The position numbers and the translations under genes are program-made. The notes beneath the pieces were generated by a model. That model did no database searches and was not told the origin of the DNA. It worked only from the letters and a program-made list of their open reading frames with translations. DNA of 64,000 bases from Alentia gelatinosa. Taxonomy: Eukaryota; Annelida; Polychaeta; Phyllodocida; Polynoidae. This document shows, piece by piece, positions 23,040 through 36,100 of the stretch (positions within the stretch are counted from its first letter, which is position 1; the number at the start of each line of letters is the position of its first letter). The stretch spans positions 5,229,544-5,293,543 of the forward strand of contig OX465592.1 in assembly GCA_950022655.1 (NCBI GenBank), in the 5' to 3' direction.

Positions 23040-26000
23040 TCTTTTATACCTATGGCCAAACACCAAACTGTACAGCACATCAAAAATCCCTCGAGTATTA
23101 TGGCGGGAGTTATTGGAATTTCTCATCTATTATGGCTCGCTCTACCCCGACTTTGAAGATGTTTAAATCGCTAACAAAGAAAATCATGTTAAATACAATC
23201 GCTGAATAATTTCAAATATCCTTACCAGGAACTTTGTATGACCAACGTCTAGATCTACCTGACTCAACTAGAGAGAACAGTTATACATATTTGTTGTCTG
23301 ACGGAATACCCCTGTTAGAGTATTAGAACTTTGTTATCTGATGTATTTCAAACTAAAAACGGTGTTTTTCTACAATTGTACATCTATGTACTTTGTAAAC
23401 ATAACAAGTACATGAGCTATACTTTCAAAATATATGGTTCATTTGTACAGCCAATGAAAACCAGTTTCCTACTGATGGCTGTACCTTTATTGGAATACTT
23501 TTTATGAAATATATACATATATTGTCAAAACCGAATGAACCAATCAAGAAATCTTGAAAAAAAAAAAACAAGAAAAAAAACCACTCTATGGTTACACCAC
23601 ACTAAGGGGGGGGGGGGGGGGCAGTACTTTTTCCGAGCCTTTCCTCGTAATTTTTACTTTCTCTCACGAGAACATAGTTTCTATAGTGCCCATGGTGACC
23701 AGCACGTTGTCTTGCGAAAATGAAGCATAAACATAGCATCAAAGGCTTGCTGGCTATGACACGTAGCATCCAGAATTCTGTGCTGTCTAGTGCGTATTGG
23801 TCGGAACCAATCAGATCTTGTCAAACTGATGCTATATTATCCCCTTTCACCACCCAGCTAGGAAATCCTGCTCGTCAATATCTGCCATGCTCTCTTTGAC
23901 CATCACGGACCTATGTCCCTACTCTGTGTCTTACAAACTGGACTATTGAAAGCTGCACTGTGATTGGTTTCGACGAATACGCACTAGACAGTGGTGTTAA
24001 TACCACCAGTAAAAGCCAACACAATCAACAAAGGTGAACTTACTGTTGCTAATAAAGAATATATTACTTTTATAATTCAAATGTAATTTCTTCTTGACTG
24101 CCTTGATGTGGATAATTAAAACTGGAAAGAACCCTTTACCAGAATGGATGTAAAGAGATAATCTAAATCAGGAGTTGAGAAATCTTACCCAACCTATCTG
24201 CTGGACTACCACAAATAAGCCAACTTGTGTTTGCAACTGGTAACCTAGACATATTTGAACTAATTATGTTGTCTCGCCCACTTGCTAACCAACCCCACTA
24301 GACTTATTGGAAAAGATATACATTTTATCACAGACATATATCAGAGTCTGTGATTTTACAATTACAAAAAATTGTTAGATTGCATTGCAACTAACCTTAT
24401 CCACAGACTAGTTCAGATATCCATACATGAAACATGTTCATACTCCTCAAAATTTATGTGATCTATCATGTTCTGCCTAGAACTACTGAATCAAGTACAG
24501 GTGAGACCTACACACCCAGTGTTCTCAATGCTTTCCTTAAATCTATCTAAATAATTTCAGCACCAGAATGTGAGTTACATACAAATTGGAATAATATTGA
24601 CTGTACTAATGTGATTGTGGACATCCCCTAATCATCTCAGGTCATTTATCATGTATACTATATGATAATCAAATGACAGAAATGAAACGATATGTAAATG
24701 TTGATTGTAGCATCATTGTAACTCGTCTACACCTTTATAAGTGGTTACCTAAAAACAAATAAATAGGGAGCAGGCAACAGTATGGTCTTAGCCAAGCATG
24801 GCTGCATCATATATTTAGTCCAAATCCAAGACACTACTTTTCACAGCCAGCACACTTGGCCACAATGCTCTGTTAATTGGACACAACGCTTTGTTTTTGC
24901 AAAATAACCTGATCGCTGCCGGGGGCACTATGCTTCATTTTTATGCTGTGTTTTACATAAAATTGAATGGATGGCATGAGAAAGCATAGTGTATGTCGGT
25001 CACCCCCAAAAAACCGAAGCATGTTGGCAAATTAGCATTCTCTTAAGATATTTTTTTTATCATTATCAAAATCTATGAAAAAAAAGGAATTTCTTCAAAA
25101 CTTAAAAAGATTAAATAATTTCGCAGGTGAAAATTAAAAAAAAATTATGATGTAAAGTAGGCGATAGAATATGTAGGCCTAGCAGAAAGGTCGAGAGTGG
25201 CACAACACACACCTTACAATGGAATATTATAAACTTCCCCTTTCGTTAATAAAGGTTTGAAACAGCACCTGGATATTAAACATCTCTAAAATGTGAGAGT
25301 ATAGGGAACGGTCCCAGTCAGAAAATAAAACCAATTCTTACAAAACGAATCTCACATAATTGAATGTACACGTATATATATATACGGTCTTTAATATCTT
25401 CAACAAAATCACACCCTTCACTTAGGACATACAGTGAAGTTTCAATAGGAACCGGCTTATGCCTGTATCCATGAAACAAGGCCACATTGGTTATCAAAAG
25501 CATCATCAACCTTGGATTCCTATAACTTCGATATTATCAAAACTTAGAGGACCTTAGTCAAATTGGTGAAATACATGTATGCCTTGTCTTCATCTGAAAG
25601 TATCCTATCCTGGTTGGGGTTCCCTGGGTGACAGCAGATAAATCTGACATGGCTTAGGAAACCACTCCTCACAAATCCGTTCTCTGATATGTTTCTAATT
25701 CTACTAGATCTACCGCTTGTTCTACAGCTTGATGACTTGAAATACTTAAGACTGATAATTTTGGAATTCCAATTAGCTTATTCTGTAAATGAGGATAATA
25801 CTCTTGCTGTGTTTCCAACGACAAAGACTTAAGAGACGCGAGCGTCACTGAGTAATGAGTTTATTCCTATCAGTAAACTCAGTTGTGAGTTTTCACCATC
25901 AATACACATAATATTCATCGATTAAACTCAAATCTCTCTAGCCTGCACATCAATGGTCCTGTCAGGAACGTATATCTGCGTTTATGATGGGAGGAAGTTT

Positions 26001-26580
26001 CTCCAAACCGAAGAAATATCCTCAAACATGATGATGACAATGAACGGATTTTCGTGTTGTTTACAAATTTTGTCACACCACGTGCATACTAACCGGCTTC
26101 GCTGTTCTAAAAAGACATGGACAGCCCTCAAATCTAGTTATACCATCGTCCCCCATCATGTACACTGTCACTAGCGTCTACTTATCCCGAATACATACCG
26201 TATTTTGCTAGAAATACGATTTAAATCGCCGTTCAGTGCACACTTTGAGTAAAACGATCAGTTTCTGTCAGTTTGAAATGGTAAACAACATAAACATTTG
26301 GCGAATGTGATGTTAATTCTACATCCTCGAACCTAGATTTTGGTAAAATGAACGACCAAATGCTTGTGCTTCGCTGGGACGTTACATTTTTATTTAATAT
26401 TTGAAATTGCTTTCATATTTTCCATTTTAAATTGTGATATTGGCTTCATAGCGTCAAGCGGAAATAGGCGAAAATGGGGGTAGATTCCGTTCACGATCAA
26501 AAACTTGCACTGACCCTGTTCACAGACCTTATTTTGATACACAAACTCGCCTGCTGATAAAACTTAACTCCGCGAACAAC
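23040..26580. other. INO80D first intron, no exon recognised
   Basis: A+T-rich sequence between the likely first exon at 26.6 kb and the first coding exon at 22.6 kb. A run of 16 G occurs at 23606-23621. Open frames here are short, start or end without splice signals, and match no family I know. Confidence 0.55.
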
Positions 26581-26584
26581 CTAC

Positions 26585-26684
26585 CGTGCTTATTTAGTCC
26601 GTAAGTGCATTCCTGCAGGAGATATTCCTCCTCAAGGAAATTGCAAATGTCTTCCAACAAAATGGCTGCCGAAGCGCCGTCCAT
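26585..26684 (-). CDS. likely INO80D first exon carrying an upstream ORF
   Basis: A minus-strand ATG at 26684 opens 33 codons, starting MDGASAAILLEDICNFLEEE, and ends in a good donor (CACG|GTAGGT). It lies in the CpG-rich segment expected for the INO80D promoter. Joined to either visible acceptor before the INO80D ATG, the frame closes: after GTGCTAG it runs 8 more codons and stops at a TGA that overlaps the INO80D start as TGATG; after CCCTGACAG it stops within a few codons. It is therefore best read as a 5' UTR exon with an upstream ORF. Alternatively it is the first coding exon of an unrecognised protein whose later exons I did not find. The peptide is unusually protein-like for a chance ORF. 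Confidence 0.45.
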
Positions 26685-27560
26685 GTAAACTATGCATATT
26701 TATTTATCAGCGGCAGCGCTCCGCGTCGCGATCTCACGCGTCCCCCGCCGCCCAAGCGCACGTTCTGTCCCCTAGAATCAAAACAAACCCCTTATGTCAC
26801 GTACACACTTACCAATCTGGCAGTAAATCCAGGTGAAATTTCGTTTAGGGCCATTTCTGAGAGGAGTACGGGAGGCGATCGGACTGATCGCATACTAATC
26901 AGGCTCTGGGAGCCGCCAGTTTCAAGCCAGGGCTCAAACCAAAGCCGAGAACACAGCTCGCCCTACAGAGACCCACTTCGCCTTTCCGGCCATTTTTGAG
27001 AGGGTGACATAAATGTTTTCTACGCGCCAGATGCTTAATGTCAGCATTCCTAACTATCAATATAACCTTATCGGATATAAAGCAAGCATTCTGGTGTGTT
27101 GTTGATGCCTGTATTGGGTTTAATTGTGCAATTTAGACAACTTCATCACCCGTGTTCTGCTCGGGAAAGCTGCACTCGACGGACATGTTTGTACTTTCAC
27201 AAAACATTCTATTACTTAATTTCTGTTAATCAAAAACGCTATGAACGTGTAAATGTGTCCAGGAGAGAACATGGGGATTCGACCAACACGGTTCTATTTG
27301 TTAATTACTGTTTTATTACCGATAAAAGTCACAATAAATTTCCAATGTTTGAATGCATTCTCTGTTTGTGGAACACCGTCATTTCCTAGCGATTTCATTG
27401 GTCGCTGGTTTAATTCATGAGAGAAAGCCGAGCGCTGATTGGCTGACGATTCGGGCATCTGCAAAGCTCATTATAATAATCCCCAGAATGCACTTTTCTA
27501 GGTCAGTGTAATGGCGGATGTTTTGGAACAGACAATCGAAGTCTGATTCATAACTCAGGT
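26640..27560. promoter_or_regulatory. INO80D-WDR37 bidirectional promoter region
   Basis: CpG-rich sequence (for example GCGCTCCGCGTCGCGATC near 26717) separates head-to-head genes. A YY1-like AAAATGGCTGCC lies at about 26659. On the WDR37 side, inverted CCAAT boxes TTCATTGGTC (about 27396) and TGATTGGCTG (about 27436) precede ATAATCCCCAGAATGCAC (about 27475-27492). That last motif resembles the ZNF143/THAP11 consensus ending TTCCCAGAATGC. No TATA box is evident. The regulatory role is inferred from motif type and gene orientation. Confidence 0.55.
27490..27558 (+). other. candidate WDR37 noncoding first exon
   Basis: Directly after the ZNF143-like motif, an ATG at 27511 opens an 11-codon ORF (MADVLEQTIEV) closed by TGA, and CTCAG|GTTTGT at 27558/27559 is a usable donor. 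The first coding exon begins after an acceptor at 31134 (CCCGCAG) and has its own upstream in-frame stop, so a separate 5' UTR exon is required. The exact start is not determinable from sequence. Confidence 0.4.
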
Positions 27561-29049
27561 TTGTGACAGTTTCAATGATATCTATAAGGTATTTGTAGGC
27601 CTCGTGAGACTAGCTGCAGCTGAACCGTCGTCTGATCAGGAAAATGTACTAGCTTGTTAGAGTAAGTGTCAGATTTTCCGGGTTTTCTTGAATGACAGTT
27701 GCAATCTGTCAACCCGATGTAGGCGTAGATACTGATGCACTGCTGTCAAATAACACTGTCACTGCTCTGTGCCAACCTCTCTCAATCAGACAATGTTTAT
27801 TTTTAGATGTGTAGGAATTTAGTAAGGAATCAGAGATTGGACGTCAACGACACACTTTTAATGAATTGAACTCGATGTGAGAGTGTATGTATACTCTGCC
27901 TGAGACCGAGAAACCACTCCATCAATGCCGCCCACCAATACTTCTACTTTATGATCTAGATCTAGATTCTAAATCTATTTTGTAAATACAACATTAATCG
28001 TGATATAAAACTTACAATCACAGAGGTACACATATACAAAATACACGGACGTTGTATTTAGTCTTGCGTTCGACATGTTTTAAATATTTTTTCGAATCAT
28101 GATTACATTTAAATTAAGTTTAGTTGAAGCCGGTCTAAAATTAGACTGATAAAACAAGATTTTATACCAAATACATGTAGGGGTGTGGCCAATCACTAGG
28201 AACAATACACCACGTACTAAACCAATGCAAAACCCTCCACCCAACAAACGATACCAAAACATATCTAAACCAAGCATTCGACCATAACATACAATCCCTT
28301 ATAGAACTAAATATGGTTCAATCTCTTTTCTGAAACAATTTAAATATTTAAGAAATAAATAAATTCTGGATTACAAGGCTAAAACCTTCTGTTTGCAAAA
28401 AAAGAAGAAAATATATGTAGATGAAATCCTGCTATTTACCGGATATTTCTCTATGCATTTTGCATCAAGGAAGCGATGTACTTCCTTTACTATTTTCACT
28501 ATCACACCATAGTCATTTGAAAAAAAGAGCGATATTGAATCGATGAAATTGTGAGTAAGAACAATCATGTTGGTGCTGGAGTGAGCAGGAATCTACCACA
28601 GATGAACGTTATAAAGTTCCGTCTTCTCACCACAACAAGGGCGCCCCCTGCCGTCATGCGTAGGTGATATGGGTGTCGTATATATCATGGGTGTATCATA
28701 CTTTATTACCCACCTAATATGGAGTCTCCATACTAAATCTATAGAGCCGACAGATCGCTGCTGAGTAGTATACGGAAAGCCGTATTAATCTCAGTAGAAT
28801 ACAGCTTTTTCTGCCACCTGACGGGCACTATAGGAATTGATTTATACAAATCCCACGGCGCTTACTTCGAGTTACTAGTTTCAAGATTTTTTCTAATAAT
28901 TTATTGAAAGGTGAGAAATGAGTACAACCACATCATTACCATGATTTTGTCCTGTATGACCATATTCTCCTTGTAGTTGACATTACTACACTTCACCTAC
29001 GCGGAGAATATGACCATGCCAATAAAAACCATGGTACTATAGAGAAAAT

Positions 29050-29290
29050 CTATGGAAGTTTACGACTAGAGCTGGTATCCCATCAAGTTTGAATAACGTA
29101 GTGATTCACAAGGCGAAGCTGCGTGAATTATGTAGCGATTCAAGTTAGATGAGATGAAGCTCTGATCGTAAACTTGAATAGGTTTCTGAATTCATCTCAC
29201 CCCTCACATTGGCTTAACAATTGTGACATAATACCCCGTTAAGTATTTTTCTGAATATTCCATGGACATATGGAGTATAAGTTCACAATT
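29050..29290. mobile_element. foldback element family C, copy 1
   Basis: Imperfect inverted halves (AAGTTTACGACTAGAGCTGG and CTCTGATCGTAAACTT) flank AATTCACGCAGCTTCGCC-type sequence in inverse form, followed by GATGAGATGAA and ATTCATCTCACCCC. A related copy in opposite orientation is at 35.2-35.5 kb. Fragments with GGGAACT(C/T)GTA(C/T)TCAATG occur near 43.14, 47.50 and 52.35 kb. Confidence 0.5.
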
Positions 29291-29371
29291 TTAAGTCTAT
29301 GGGAAAACAATAACATTGATTAGATAATATTGTGTGTGTATGGGGAGGCTTCTCGATGGTATTCGGTTTGA

Positions 29372-29453
29372 CATCGCAGTGCGACTGAGCCCCAAACCCT
29401 GGACTCTGTGAACCACAGTCCAATGTACTACTGACTGAGCTACTCCGCCCCCT
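29372..29453 (-). repeat. tRNA-derived SINE-like segment
   Basis: On the minus strand GGGGGCGGAGTAGCTCAGTC then AGTAGTACATTGGACTGTG reproduces a tRNA acceptor and D arm with an A-box (TAGCTCAGTCAGTAG). A GGACT/AGTCC stem follows, then GGTTTGGGGCTCA in the B-box position. The anticodon arm is extended and the T arm decayed, so it is not a functional tRNA. Confidence 0.5.
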
Positions 29454-29498
29454 TTCCCAGTTGTCACTTGGTTGTTCTATCAGCGGAGTACATATTTA

Positions 29499-30139
29499 CA
29501 GGGATGCCAGTTTGTAGGATTTTGCCTACATGTAGGATTTTCATTCTAGTTTAAAACATATATGGAATCTTCAAGAAATAGTATATGTTTTAAGAACAAT
29601 TTAGACTCCAGCTTTTCTAAATCTTAAATAAACTTGTTTTGTAATCTTTCAATTTTTTTTATTCAGCTACCCCCAGCGCACACAGTTAGAAAGCCCATGA
29701 GCCTAGAGCTGTAGGATGGTAGGATTCCTGTAGGAAATCCTCCTACAGACAAGGGCAAACCGTAATGCTGACATCTGATTGGCTTACGATATGTCATGTG
29801 AGAATGCAGTTATGGGGGTCTTACCAAGTGTAAAAAGAAATCTGAGGAATACCCTGTGAACTTGTGAACAGTTCTATATTTGCAGAATATAGAACTGATA
29901 ATGTGTGGTAATCTATTCCAAATGGATTTCTTTGAATAGTTCCCCATTAAGTGCAGAACTACACATAGACCCACTCTTAGAGCACATATCCAGATATCAT
30001 ATATGTACTGACAGTCTATACCCAAGGATCTGATGGGAGAGTGATGGGGATTCCCCTAAAGCATATACGTTTTAGGTGAGACATAGATTGGCCCCAGTCC
30101 CTATGTAGGATTTTTTCCTCACCCCAACTGGCATCCCTG
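29499..30139. mobile_element. 641-bp TA-flanked element with CAGGGATGCCAG ends
   Basis: The left end CAGGGATGCCAGTTTG and the right end CCAACTGGCATCCCTG are inverted repeats, each bordered by TA. There is no transposase. Solo right ends of the same family (CCCCAACTGACATCCCTG) occur at about 4170-4187 and 30602-30619, and a decayed one near 3184-3200. Confidence 0.65.
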
Positions 30140-31262
30140 TATTTAGAATACCACGGTGTCGATTCAAACTCAGCAATGAGGTTTAACTAGGTTTGTAGCT
30201 AATAGAATTCTCGTTAGAAGTCATGTACATTGTCTGGTTGATGTTTTCACAATGATAGGTCAAACTCATACTGAATTCCAGTTATTATTGGGAGAGAGTC
30301 AATTGATGTGATACAAATAAGAGATTCTTTATAGAAAGCTCAAGAAAGATATTGCCACCTCATATTCAGGCATGAATTTTCCATGGAAAATTAAATTTTC
30401 ATTTCCAGTTTCAGAATTTATTTTTCTTGTATAAATCGAAGATAGTCTAAATTGAGGCTCATTCATTCCAATAAAACAGTGCTTTGAACCTCCCCATAGA
30501 TCCCAGCTCATCCTTGGCAATATAAATGTGTTTTCCATGTTTTCTCTGTCTTTCTGAGGCAACAAATTCCACATGGAGAACATTTGCACTTTTATTCCTG
30601 ACCCCAACTGACATCCCTGCTTATTCTAATTTGTGCAAACGAACATGTTTGGTCGTGTAATGTCATAGAGAGAAGCCCTACACGAGTATCTTCATTTTGT
30701 TGTTTGTACATATTTTTGTTAACCATCGTATACAAAGACCCCATCGGAAATGTATGGGGACTCAGTAAACCACACCCTTTATATAAAGCCTGTCAGGTTC
30801 CATAACTGTGGTATATGGATTCAAATCTGTGGTATATGACCTCAAAACCATTGTATACGGGAAAAATAGTCCCCTTGTGCTATAGAGCAAAGAAATAGTC
30901 CCTATTGTTATGCCTTTAATATGGCAATTACTAGATTTAATTTATTTGAAAAGATGGATCATATTATAAAATGCAACAAACGATGGTTCTGTGAACCACT
31001 CAAAGTGGACGTAGTAATACACTCGCTAGCGCTTGTATGTTACTACGCATCAACCACTCGTGGTTTACGGCCGCCTGTCCACAAAACCATAGATTATCGT
31101 CCATGTATTAATCACTTACTGTTTGTTCCCGCAGGTTTGCAGAGGGCGGGTTCTCTGCCTGACGTTGACCCTTTGCCGGCGGGCGCGGGTCTCCCACCTG
31201 GTGGCAGCGTCTAACACTACCCGACGTGACGGGTGGCGCCTCCTCACGGCGTTGGGAGAAGA

Positions 31263-33118
31263 ATGCCCGTAGATAGCGCGGCCAAGTTTAAGGCAAAGCG
31301 AATGGCAATGATCCGTGGACGCGGGCGATCGGCGACACTCGAGGCGGAGAGAGATGGGCCTCGGTTTGACACAGAGGCGGAGAGCCCCATCCCGCCGAGA
31401 CTCAGGTCAGTCTAAAATACACCGCGTAACTAGTTATTTAGTGTAGTCAGTATGAATAGCCCATCCCGCCGAGACTCGGGTCAGTCCGAAATACACAGCG
31501 TAACTAATTATTTAGTGTAGTCATTATGAATAGCCCATCCCGCCGAGACTCGGGTCAGTCCGAAATACACAGCGTAACTAATTATTTAGTGTAGTCAGTA
31601 TGAATAGCCCATCCCGCCGAGACTCAGGTCAGTCTAAAATACACCGCATAACTAATTATTTAGTGTAGTCAGTATGAATAGCCCATCCCGCCGAGACTCA
31701 GGTCAGTCCGAAATACACCCCGTAGCTAATTATTAACTGTAGTCAATATGAATAGCCTGATCCTAATTATCTAACTAATCATTTACTGTAGTCAGTAGAA
31801 ATAGCCCCATCCCGCCCAGACTCAGGTCACTCCGAAATACACCGCATAACTAATTATTTACTGTTGTCAATATGAATAGCCTCATCTCAGGTGAGCTCGA
31901 AATACACCTTGTAACTAATTATCTACTTTAGTCAGTACTAATAGCCTCATCCCGCCCAGACTCATGTTAGTCCGAAATATGCCTCATTACTAATTATTTA
32001 CTGTAGTCAGTACGCATAGCCTCATCCCGCCCAGATTCAGGTCAGTCCCAAATACACCTACTAAAATATTATTTACTGTAGTCAGTACGAATAGCCTCAT
32101 CCCGACCACACCTTCAGAATTTCTAAAGTAAAAACATAGTTGTATCTATTGAATTGTACTGGACATAAACTGGTGGACATAAAGTGCTGGTATTTATTTG
32201 TCGTTGTACTAAGAGAAAACATGGTCACTGAGGCTGTAGGGATTGTCGTTTGATGTTTTTTGTATTCCATAAAAGATATCCAAATGCCGGAGGCAGAGGG
32301 AAATAATGATGTTACAAAAGGCCAAGAATGACATCCCAAGGCTCATTCGCTATGTCTTCTTATTATCATATACCTACAAAATATAAAAAAACGCCATTTT
32401 ATTCACTTATTAAATCATCAATTCATTGCTGCTTCACTACGTCACAGTGAGTCAGAACATCATTTATATGGCACCACTAGTAGTGGGTAGTATTTCACAG
32501 CCTTTCGGCCATAGGTATGTAATAATAATAAACTGAGAGTAGCACGCGGATAGTGCTGACAGCGAGTTCACTGATGATTATTGCTCGTTTTCAGGTCACG
32601 GCTGTATAATCTATTCAATCAGATAGAGCGCGAGTTTGAGAATGTCTACGCAGAGAATCTCGCACGTGAGTATTTCCTGATTTTCTCTAATTTTTTTAAG
32701 GACCAGCGGCTTGCAGATGTCATGGTAGAACATTTTAATGCCCCCAAGTAGTTGCATACGTCATACTAGGCCGAAACGTTAACAGACAATGGACAACAGT
32801 TACTGGTTTATGTAACAAAAGGTTTATTTATGAAAATCTAGCCCAAACATGATCTGGATTGACATAGTAGGGATATGTTTCATGTTCAGCGGTGTACATA
32901 CAGATATATCAAAACACAGCGGCATATTTTTTCTTGTGCCCTGACTGAGATTTACATTTTTAGTGAGCTACATTAAATTCTAGATGTGTCTTACTGTTTC
33001 ACAGTGCAAGAAAAGATCGAGGTTCTCAACGACCGCCTTGAGGCCGTGGGATGTGAGAAAGTAGACGGTGCTGAAGGACTGGACAGCATTCACAATCTGA
33101 AACACACCGTCAAGAAAT
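31263..33118 (+). other. WDR37: WDR37 exons 1-3, head and coiled coil
   Basis: Exon 1 encodes a basic, poorly conserved head ([20 protein letters not shown]). The end of exon 1 and exons 2-3 encode [20 protein letters not shown], matching human [19 protein letters not shown], followed by [16 protein letters not shown], matching human LRREIDTLNERLAAEG. Heptad-like spacing of Leu, Ile and Val predicts a coiled coil of about 40 residues that could mediate self-association. Confidence 0.9.
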
Positions 33119-36100
33119 GTAAGTAGACCTCACAGTGCACCAGGTGGCTTCATATTGATGAATTAATCACTATGATAAAGAGAGTACCGAATGGTGCAAA
33201 CTGTTTCAACCAATGTTGACATTTAAACTGATGAGTTTGCAAACAAGGCATCAACTGATTTTGATAAAGGAATAATCAGATGTGGCAAAAACACCTCGTG
33301 AGTAAGACAGAAGAAAAATAAAAAAATAAATTGTGCCATTGATGAAATGAAACTTCTCTACTTCAATCTATTTCGTGACATTTTTAAACTATCACATCAA
33401 AAACAGTGATGCGCAGATAACATTTTGTTAGAACAGTGATGAGCAGACGACACTTTGCTGTCACATTGACAAGCAGACATTTTGCTGTCACATTGACGAG
33501 CAGACGGCATTTTGCTGTCACATTGACGAGCAGACAGCATTTTGCTATCACATTGACAAGCAGACTGCATTTTACTGTCACATTGACAAGCAGACGGCAT
33601 TTTACTGTCACATTGACAAGCAGACGGCATTTTACTGTCACATTGACAAGCAGACGGCATTTTACTGTCACATTGAAGAACAGACAATAATTTGTTCTAA
33701 CCGTGACATACAGATTACATTTTGCTGTCACAGTGATGAGCAGATGATATTTTGTCCAAAAAGTGACATGCAGACAGCATTTTGCTGTCACATTGTCAAG
33801 CAGACGACATTTACTTATAAAAGTAACTAGATGACATTTTGTTATAATAGTGTCGAAAAGACATTTTGCCGTCACATTGATGCACAGATGACAATTTGTT
33901 GTCACATTGATGTACAGACAACATTTTGTTAAAACCATGATGAGCAGACAACATTTTGTACGCAGAGTGACATGGCTTGACGTGACTTTCCTACCATCCA
34001 CATCTGATAGATACGACTTTGTCTTCACCTTAGTTGGCACCACCCTCAGTCGGACTTATCAATGACATTTTAACTTGTGTAGAAGACCTTCTCTTGACCT
34101 TGTCATGAAGTAAATTGCTCTGATCTGAGAGGCAGTCTTTGAGTCTGCGGGGAGATGTGTGGCATTGTGTTTGTTTACTCGGTGATGAGATGTGTTTCTG
34201 AATTACTGTTTGACACTTAACGTTGTGTGAGACACAGTGTGTCAACAACAGGTGTGAAAGACAGTGTCTCACAAGAAACCAATTTTGTGTACTATTTACT
34301 TATGTGGCTTTCAATTATAGTAGCATTGCCATCTTTGTTTCTCAAATGAATATCATTAGAGAATGAAATGTGATATATACCTTTAGTTGGGTTAGTATTT
34401 TTTGTTTGAGATGGTATCAGACACAAACATGGATGGTGGCACTTTCTTAGATTTTCCAACTGCGCTAGATATTTGAACATCGTCAAACTTTTTTCAGCCA
34501 CCAACCATCGTAAATATTCTGAAAGCTGAAAAGGGGGTCGGATTGATCAGCGAATGAAGAAAACCTAAATCAACCTGGGTATAATATTCACTCTGACATC
34601 TATTTCTGTATATTATTTTTTTCAAAGCCACATTTATCAACTATACTTTGAATGTTGACAAGAATCACCACATTTCCCTTGAAAGACGAGTTACTGAATA
34701 ATGGAGGTAAACTTGTCCTGAAGATCACAAAGACTTTGGTATAAAGAAGGCTGTATGCATGATTATAATACCCTCTGCATTCTCATTTATATAACCCTTC
34801 ATTGGAATTATCTTATGTTTAATATCTATATAGGGTGACAATTTCAACCAAACTAGACAATGATGAATATCAGTATATACCTATGGCCGTGTCCACTACG
34901 TATACAGCCCACTCCTACCCATGTTGTATTCATACCCGTACATCACCTGGTGACGTAGGGGGTATGTCATCATGTAACTAAATAAAATGTTGTCATTTTA
35001 AGGTATATAATAATCTGAAGACAGGCTGACTAGTTGTACGTAAAAATACTTGATCAATTTGTCAATCAGACATAAGCCTCTGCCTTTGTCATAGGGAAAT
35101 ATCTTATTGACAATTTAACCACACTTTTTATGTACAAAGAGAGTAAGTCAGTTTCTGTATAATATTGCCAAAAATTATTTAATAAGATGCTGAGTTAAGC
35201 AGTGTATCTCACCCCTGGTATTTTTCCTCATAGACTTAACATTGGGAACTTGTACTCAATGACCATGGAATAATTAGAAAAAAATACTCAATGGGGGATT
35301 AAGTCACAAATCTTAGCCAATTAGTCATTGTGACGGGTGAGATAAATTCAGAAACCTATTCAAGTTTACAGTCAGAGCTCGATCCCATCTCATTTGACTC
35401 GCTGTGTAATTCACGCAGCTTCACCTTGTGAATTACTACGCTATTCAAACTAGATAGGATACAAGCTCTGACCGTAATCTTTCATAGCTTTCCCCTACAG
35501 TATGTATAGATTATCTATCTGATATAACTGATGTATTTCCAAACAATGATCAACTCCGCTTCGCAATACGCCCGGGTCGACATAATTACGCCATACATGA
35601 GTTAACTTTCTTTCTAAAGGCGATTCATTTTCTGGAATATCTAAGTTAGGTGAGTTTTAAGAGTTACAGGTTGAACAAATATTCCTTCTCCATGTTTGTT
35701 TTTCATATATTTTCATTCCATTTCATGTCAGTTATATGCATGCATCATATTAATGTCAGTCGGCATACAACAAATCATTTAAAAAAAACAGTGACAGTGT
35801 TATCATATTAAGATTACTCCCCTCCTCTAGTGATAGTCCCAAACTTTTATTATTCCCTTTAGCACCAAACTACAGAGTTCGTAAATAATTTCCATTCACG
35901 AAGTTCCCGTTTTCCTTAAGGTAGCTTTAACTTATTGTATGGTATGATCTAGAAGTTATAATTATCCAGTATACTTTTCTTTATCATGTATTGAGAAATA
36001 TTTTCGTAGAGCTAGGTAGAGGATTTGTAGACTAATCTTGGGATACGATATAAATATAGTCCCAGGGAAATGTGCATGAACCCACACATATCTACTGAGA

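Larger units (their letters stand above)
27559..31134. other. WDR37 first intron
   Basis: The span from the candidate 5' UTR exon to the first coding exon holds the mobile and SINE-like elements listed at 29.0-30.1 kb, a decayed CATCCCTG-ended element at 30.36-30.62 kb and no coding exon that I can support. Confidence 0.5.

Noticed and set aside
29372..29453. Functional tRNA gene on the minus strand
   Set aside because: The A-box is good but the anticodon arm is extended and the T arm does not pair properly. It is better described as a tRNA-derived SINE remnant.
33384..34043. 219-codon minus-strand ORF with repeated [10 protein letters not shown]
   Set aside because: It arises from the 30-bp minisatellite (a multiple of three without stops), lies within a WDR37 intron and has no splice or family support.
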